5,999 nt of DNA from a bacterium (GTDB taxonomy: Bacteria > Patescibacteriota > Minisyncoccia > UBA6257 > 2-01-FULL-56-20), in the NCBI GenBank assembly GCA_021801885.1, contig JAKABL010000039.1:1-5999 (forward strand). Direction: 5' to 3'. Positions 4,212-5,999 of the stretch are shown here, piece after piece (position 1 is the first letter of the stretch; each line of letters opens with the position of its first letter). Below the pieces are notes generated by a model that saw only the letters and a list, made by a program, of their open reading frames with translations, was not told where the DNA came from and ran no database searches. Made by a program: the position numbers and the translations under genes.

Positions 4212-5396
4212 TCACAAGAGCGGCGACCGGTCCACCCTCGTGCGGACCGTGCCGTCGGCCAGCTGGACGTCCACCGCGTCGCCGTGGACGAGCGCCTCTG
4301 CGCTGCGCAGAACCTTGCCCCTTTTCCGCGCGATCGCGTAGCCAAGCTTCAGCTGGCGCGCGGGATCGTTCAGGCGGACGACCTGATCCGCGTGCGCGAG
4401 GCGCTCCCGGAGCCGCGCAATGCCGTCCGTCATATGATCGATGAGCGCGCCGCGCGCGAGCGCAAGATCGGCCTTCACGCGCGCCAGTTCGTTGCCGACG
4501 CGGACATGGATGCGCGCCGCCTGTTCGAGCTTCATGCGCGCCGCTTCCCATGAACGATTGAGGAGATGCGCCGCCGCGGTCGGCGTGCTCGTCATGTAAT
4601 CCGCCGCGAGCGCCATGAGCGGCACGTCCTGGTCGTGGCCGATGCCCGCGATCACCGGCACGGGAAAATCGACGATCTCCCGCACGAGCGTCTCGTTGTT
4701 GAATCCCTGGAGCGACTCGAGCGAGCCGCCGCCGCGGATCACGACGAGCGCTTCGATCGCGTCCTCCGCCGCGGCGCCTCCCTCCCGCGTCTCCGCGCGC
4801 ATGGCGCGCACCGCGGCGAGGAGCGGCTTCACCGACTGCTGGCCTTCCACGCGCGAGTCGATGCCGCGCACGCGGAACCCGAACCGGCCGAGATTGTTCA
4901 TAAAATCATGGATCACCGCGCCCTTCATCGACGTCACGACGCCGATCCGCGATACGTAGTCCGGCAAGGCCCGCTTCCGCTCCTCCGCAAAGAGCCCTTC
5001 CGCCTCCAATTTCTTGCGCAGGTCGTCGTACGCTTTCTTCAGCGCGCCCTCGCCCACAAGCTCCACCGTGTCCGCCACGAACGAAAGCCGCCCCGACGGC
5101 GCATAGATGTTCGGGTGACCACTCAAAATAACTTCCATGCCCACCTCGAGCGCCACGCCGCACAGCTGATAGTTGCGCGACCAGATGATGCAGTCGATCA
5201 CGCCCGGCGCGTCCTTGTCCTTGATCGTGAAGTACACGTGCCCGCTCGCCGCGCGCTTCAGCTCGCTCACCTCCCCCGTGATCCGCACGACTTCCCGCTT
5301 GAGGAACGTGTTGAGGATCTCTATGTATTGCACGACGGTGAAGACCTTCGCCTCGTCGTCGTACGCGGAAAAATCGATGCGTGTGCCGGATGCCAT
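4212..5396 (-). CDS. xseA: Exodeoxyribonuclease VII large subunit XseA
   Basis: The 394-residue catalytic subunit of exonuclease VII, which trims single-stranded DNA to oligonucleotides in repair and recombination. Residues about 18-115 form the N-terminal OB fold that grips ssDNA (V-R-I-T-G-E-V-S-E-L at 37-46, G-H-V-Y-F-T-I-K-D at 52-60). The nuclease domain follows: I-G-V-V-T-S-M-K-G-A-V-I-H-D (151-164, D164), R-G-G-G-S-L-E-S-L (221-229, R221), and A-G-I-G-H-D-Q-D-V-P-L (250-260, H254 and D257), matching the E. coli residues D155, R205, H238 and D241. T-S-T-P-T-A-A-A-H (269-277) leads into the coiled-coil arm (about 280-340), and the end carries the conserved D-P-A-R-Q-L-K-L-G-Y-A-I-A. The arm is much shorter than in the 456-residue E. 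coli protein. The ATG at 5396 is only 15 nt past the tspO stop and 6 nt after a -10 box. Confidence 0.96.
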   Translation of the reverse strand: MASGTRIDFSAYDDEAKVFTVVQYIEILNTFLKREVVRITGEVSELKRAASGHVYFTIKDKDAPGVIDCIIWSRNYQLCGVALEVGMEVILSGHPNIYAPSGRLSFVADTVELVGEGALKKAYDDLRKKLEAEGLFAEERKRALPDYVSRIGVVTSMKGAVIHDFMNNLGRFGFRVRGIDSRVEGQQSVKPLLAAVRAMRAETREGGAAAEDAIEALVVIRGGGSLESLQGFNNETLVREIVDFPVPVIAGIGHDQDVPLMALAADYMTSTPTAAAHLLNRSWEAARMKLEQAARIHVRVGNELARVKADLALARGALIDHMTDGIARLRERLAHADQVVRLNDPARQLKLGYAIARKRGKVLRSAEALVHGDAVDVQLADGTVRTRVDRSPLL

Positions 5397-5402
5397 GCCG
5401 CT

Positions 5403-5411
5403 AGTATACCA
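5403..5411 (-). promoter_or_regulatory. Extended -10 promoter of xseA
   Basis: On the - strand TGG-TATACT lies at 5411-5403, an extended -10 motif squeezed into the 15-nt gap after tspO. Six bases separate it from the ATG at 5396, so transcription would begin at or one base before the start codon. No good -35 hexamer is visible, as is tolerated for extended -10 promoters. It would give the exonuclease VII-Pol IV genes their own promoter, independent of tspO. Confidence 0.5.
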
Positions 5412-5885
5412 TCATCGCCGAGGCCGCACATTCATCGCCCACACGCGGTAGTTGAGATACGACGCGAATGTGACCCACGCCGCGTACGGCACGAGGAGCC
5501 ACGCCGCCGCCGGAGCCACGGGACCGAGGAGCTCGATGAGCGCCACGATCGTGATGTCGAGCGTGAGACAGACCCAGATGGCCGCGAACATCCGCCGGCG
5601 CGCAAAGAACACGTAGCTCCACAGCACGTTCACGGCGGCGTTCGCCGCAAAGAGCAGTACGACGGTCGCGGACGGTCCTCCGGGAAGATTCCATACGATG
5701 AGCGCCGATGCCGCGGCAAGGATATAGAGTACCGTCCACACCGCGCCGATCACCGCGCCGGGCGGCGTCCATCGCGGCTTCTTGAGCGCGGGATACCACG
5801 TGCGCACGCCCGTCGCCGTGAACCGGCCGCCGAGCCATGCGACCGCGAGCGTCACAAGCGGAATGATGATGTCGGCAGGCGTCAT
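5412..5885 (-). CDS. tspO: TspO/MBR-family tryptophan-rich membrane protein
   Basis: A 157-residue integral membrane protein of the TspO/MBR (translocator protein/benzodiazepine-receptor) family, five-helix proteins that bind tetrapyrroles such as protoporphyrin IX and take part in oxidative or light stress responses in some bacteria. Hydrophobic segments lie at about 5-20, 43-66, 72-94, 100-120 and 125-148. Family motifs are W-Y-P-A-L-K-K-P-R-W-T-P-P (30-42), V-W-T-V-L-Y (49-54), N-V-L-W-S-Y-V-F-F (86-94) and P-Y-A-A-W-V-T-F-A-S-Y-L-N (133-145). The ATG at 5885 is preferred to 5906: the extra seven residues (M-R-Y-T-G-H-I) are not family-like, and a -10 box lies between the two codons. It is the first gene of the leftward cluster, though its function has no evident link to DNA repair. 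The precise ligand is unknown. Confidence 0.9.
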   Translation of the reverse strand: MTPADIIIPLVTLAVAWLGGRFTATGVRTWYPALKKPRWTPPGAVIGAVWTVLYILAAASALIVWNLPGGPSATVVLLFAANAAVNVLWSYVFFARRRMFAAIWVCLTLDITIVALIELLGPVAPAAAWLLVPYAAWVTFASYLNYRVWAMNVRPRR

Positions 5886-5894
5886 GATATGACC

Positions 5895-5900
5895 AGTATA
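5895..5900 (-). promoter_or_regulatory. -10 box of tspO
   Basis: TATACT on the - strand ends 9 nt before the ATG at 5885. Transcription would start at about 5888, leaving a leader of some 3 nt. No Shine-Dalgarno sequence and no convincing -35 hexamer are visible. Confidence 0.45.
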
Positions 5901-5920
5901 GCGCATTCCGAAAATCGAGG

Positions 5921-5926
5921 TATACT
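5921..5926 (+). promoter_or_regulatory. -10 box of the rightward gene at 5954
   Basis: TATACT on the + strand predicts a start near 5933 and a leader of about 21 nt that contains a strong ribosome binding site. No consensus -35 is seen; its expected place (about 5898-5903) overlaps the tspO -10 box. Confidence 0.45.
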
Positions 5927-5931
5927 GACAC

Positions 5932-5947
5932 CCAGTACCACTGGAGG
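5932..5947 (+). promoter_or_regulatory. Ribosome binding site overlapped by a small hairpin
   Basis: GGAGG (5943-5947) stands 6 nt before the GTG at 5954, the only strong Shine-Dalgarno sequence in the window. CCAGT (5932-5936) and ACTGG (5940-5944) can pair around an ACC loop, and the 3' arm covers the first two G's of GGAGG. The 5-bp hairpin is weak and may or may not matter for translation. Confidence 0.5.
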
Positions 5948-5953
5948 AATTAC

Positions 5954-5999
5954 GTGAACTTTCTGCTTGAGGCCTTTGAATTCTGCGTCATCGTAGGCG
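5954..5999 (+). CDS. Start of an unidentified gene, cut by the window edge
   Basis: A GTG start at 5954 opens a frame of 15 complete codons that runs off the window (first residues M-N-F-L-L-E-A-F-E-F-C-V-I-V-G). It is supported by GGAGG with ideal 6-nt spacing and by an upstream TATACT box. The visible part is hydrophobic and could begin a membrane segment, but it is far too short to identify. It diverges from tspO. Confidence 0.6.
   Translation, partial: MNFLLEAFEFCVIVG

Larger units (their letters stand above)
5894..5927. repeat. Inverted repeat made by two divergent -10 boxes
   Basis: CAGTATA (5894-5900) and TATACTG (5921-5927) are exact 7-bp inverted arms with 20 bases between. Each arm holds the -10 box of one divergent gene. 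The dyad could bind a regulator or simply reflect two similar promoters. Confidence 0.55.

Noticed and set aside
5886..5906. tspO start at 5906
   Set aside because: It would put the predicted -10 box inside the coding region and adds residues not seen in the family.
5894..5944. SOS (LexA) operator near tspO or the ExoVII-Pol IV genes
   Set aside because: Neither CTG-N10-CAG nor GAAC-N4-GTTC spacing is met; the CTG/CAG triplets present have the wrong distance.
4566..5957. Open frame of 463 codons on the + strand
   Set aside because: It is antisense to xseA and tspO and its product is an R/H-rich low-complexity sequence typical of a shadow frame in G+C-rich DNA.

Overview
The window is about 6 kb of G+C-rich, tightly packed bacterial DNA with nine recognisable protein genes and the first 15 codons of a tenth. 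No rRNA, tRNA, CRISPR array, insertion sequence or phage gene was seen, and no gene-free stretch exceeds 100 bases. The organism cannot be named from the sequence. The TsaD variant (G-G-V-V-P-N-L-A-K-R-E-H), the small compact proteins, the ArsR plus FMN-reductase pair and the TspO homologue resemble what I know from Candidate Phyla Radiation (Parcubacteria-like) genomes. This is an inference of modest confidence; the G+C content would be high for that group.

Left arm, + strand (39-2185): tsaD (tRNA t6A synthesis), a compact terminator, an ArsR-family repressor with a near-consensus promoter and a candidate operator over its start codon, and an NADPH-dependent FMN reductase that the repressor probably controls together with itself. 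A perfect 10-bp hairpin (2216-2239) closes this arm and separates it from the converging genes.

Right arm, - strand (read from 5885 down to 2266): tspO (tryptophan-rich membrane protein), xseA and xseB (both subunits of exonuclease VII), a 71-residue DinB/YfiT-superfamily protein that seems to have lost its middle, DNA polymerase IV (Y family), and a DUF167/YggU protein. ExoVII and Pol IV on one probable transcript make a small DNA repair/damage-tolerance cluster. The DinB-superfamily protein and Pol IV share the name 'DinB' but are unrelated.

Right edge: tspO and the truncated + gene at 5954 diverge from a 68-bp region in which two TATACT boxes sit as a symmetrical dyad.

The most noteworthy signals are: (1) several -10-like boxes lie only 6-9 nt before the start codon, implying leaderless mRNAs, while the gene at 5954 and Pol IV have Shine-Dalgarno sequences; (2) the DinB-like gene joins the family's N-terminal helix directly to its C-terminal histidine motif, with a 12-bp palindrome at the join; (3) a TsaD loop insertion carries a G+C-only 10-bp hairpin; (4) mirrored divergent promoters at the right edge. 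I found no convincing new defence or mobile system.
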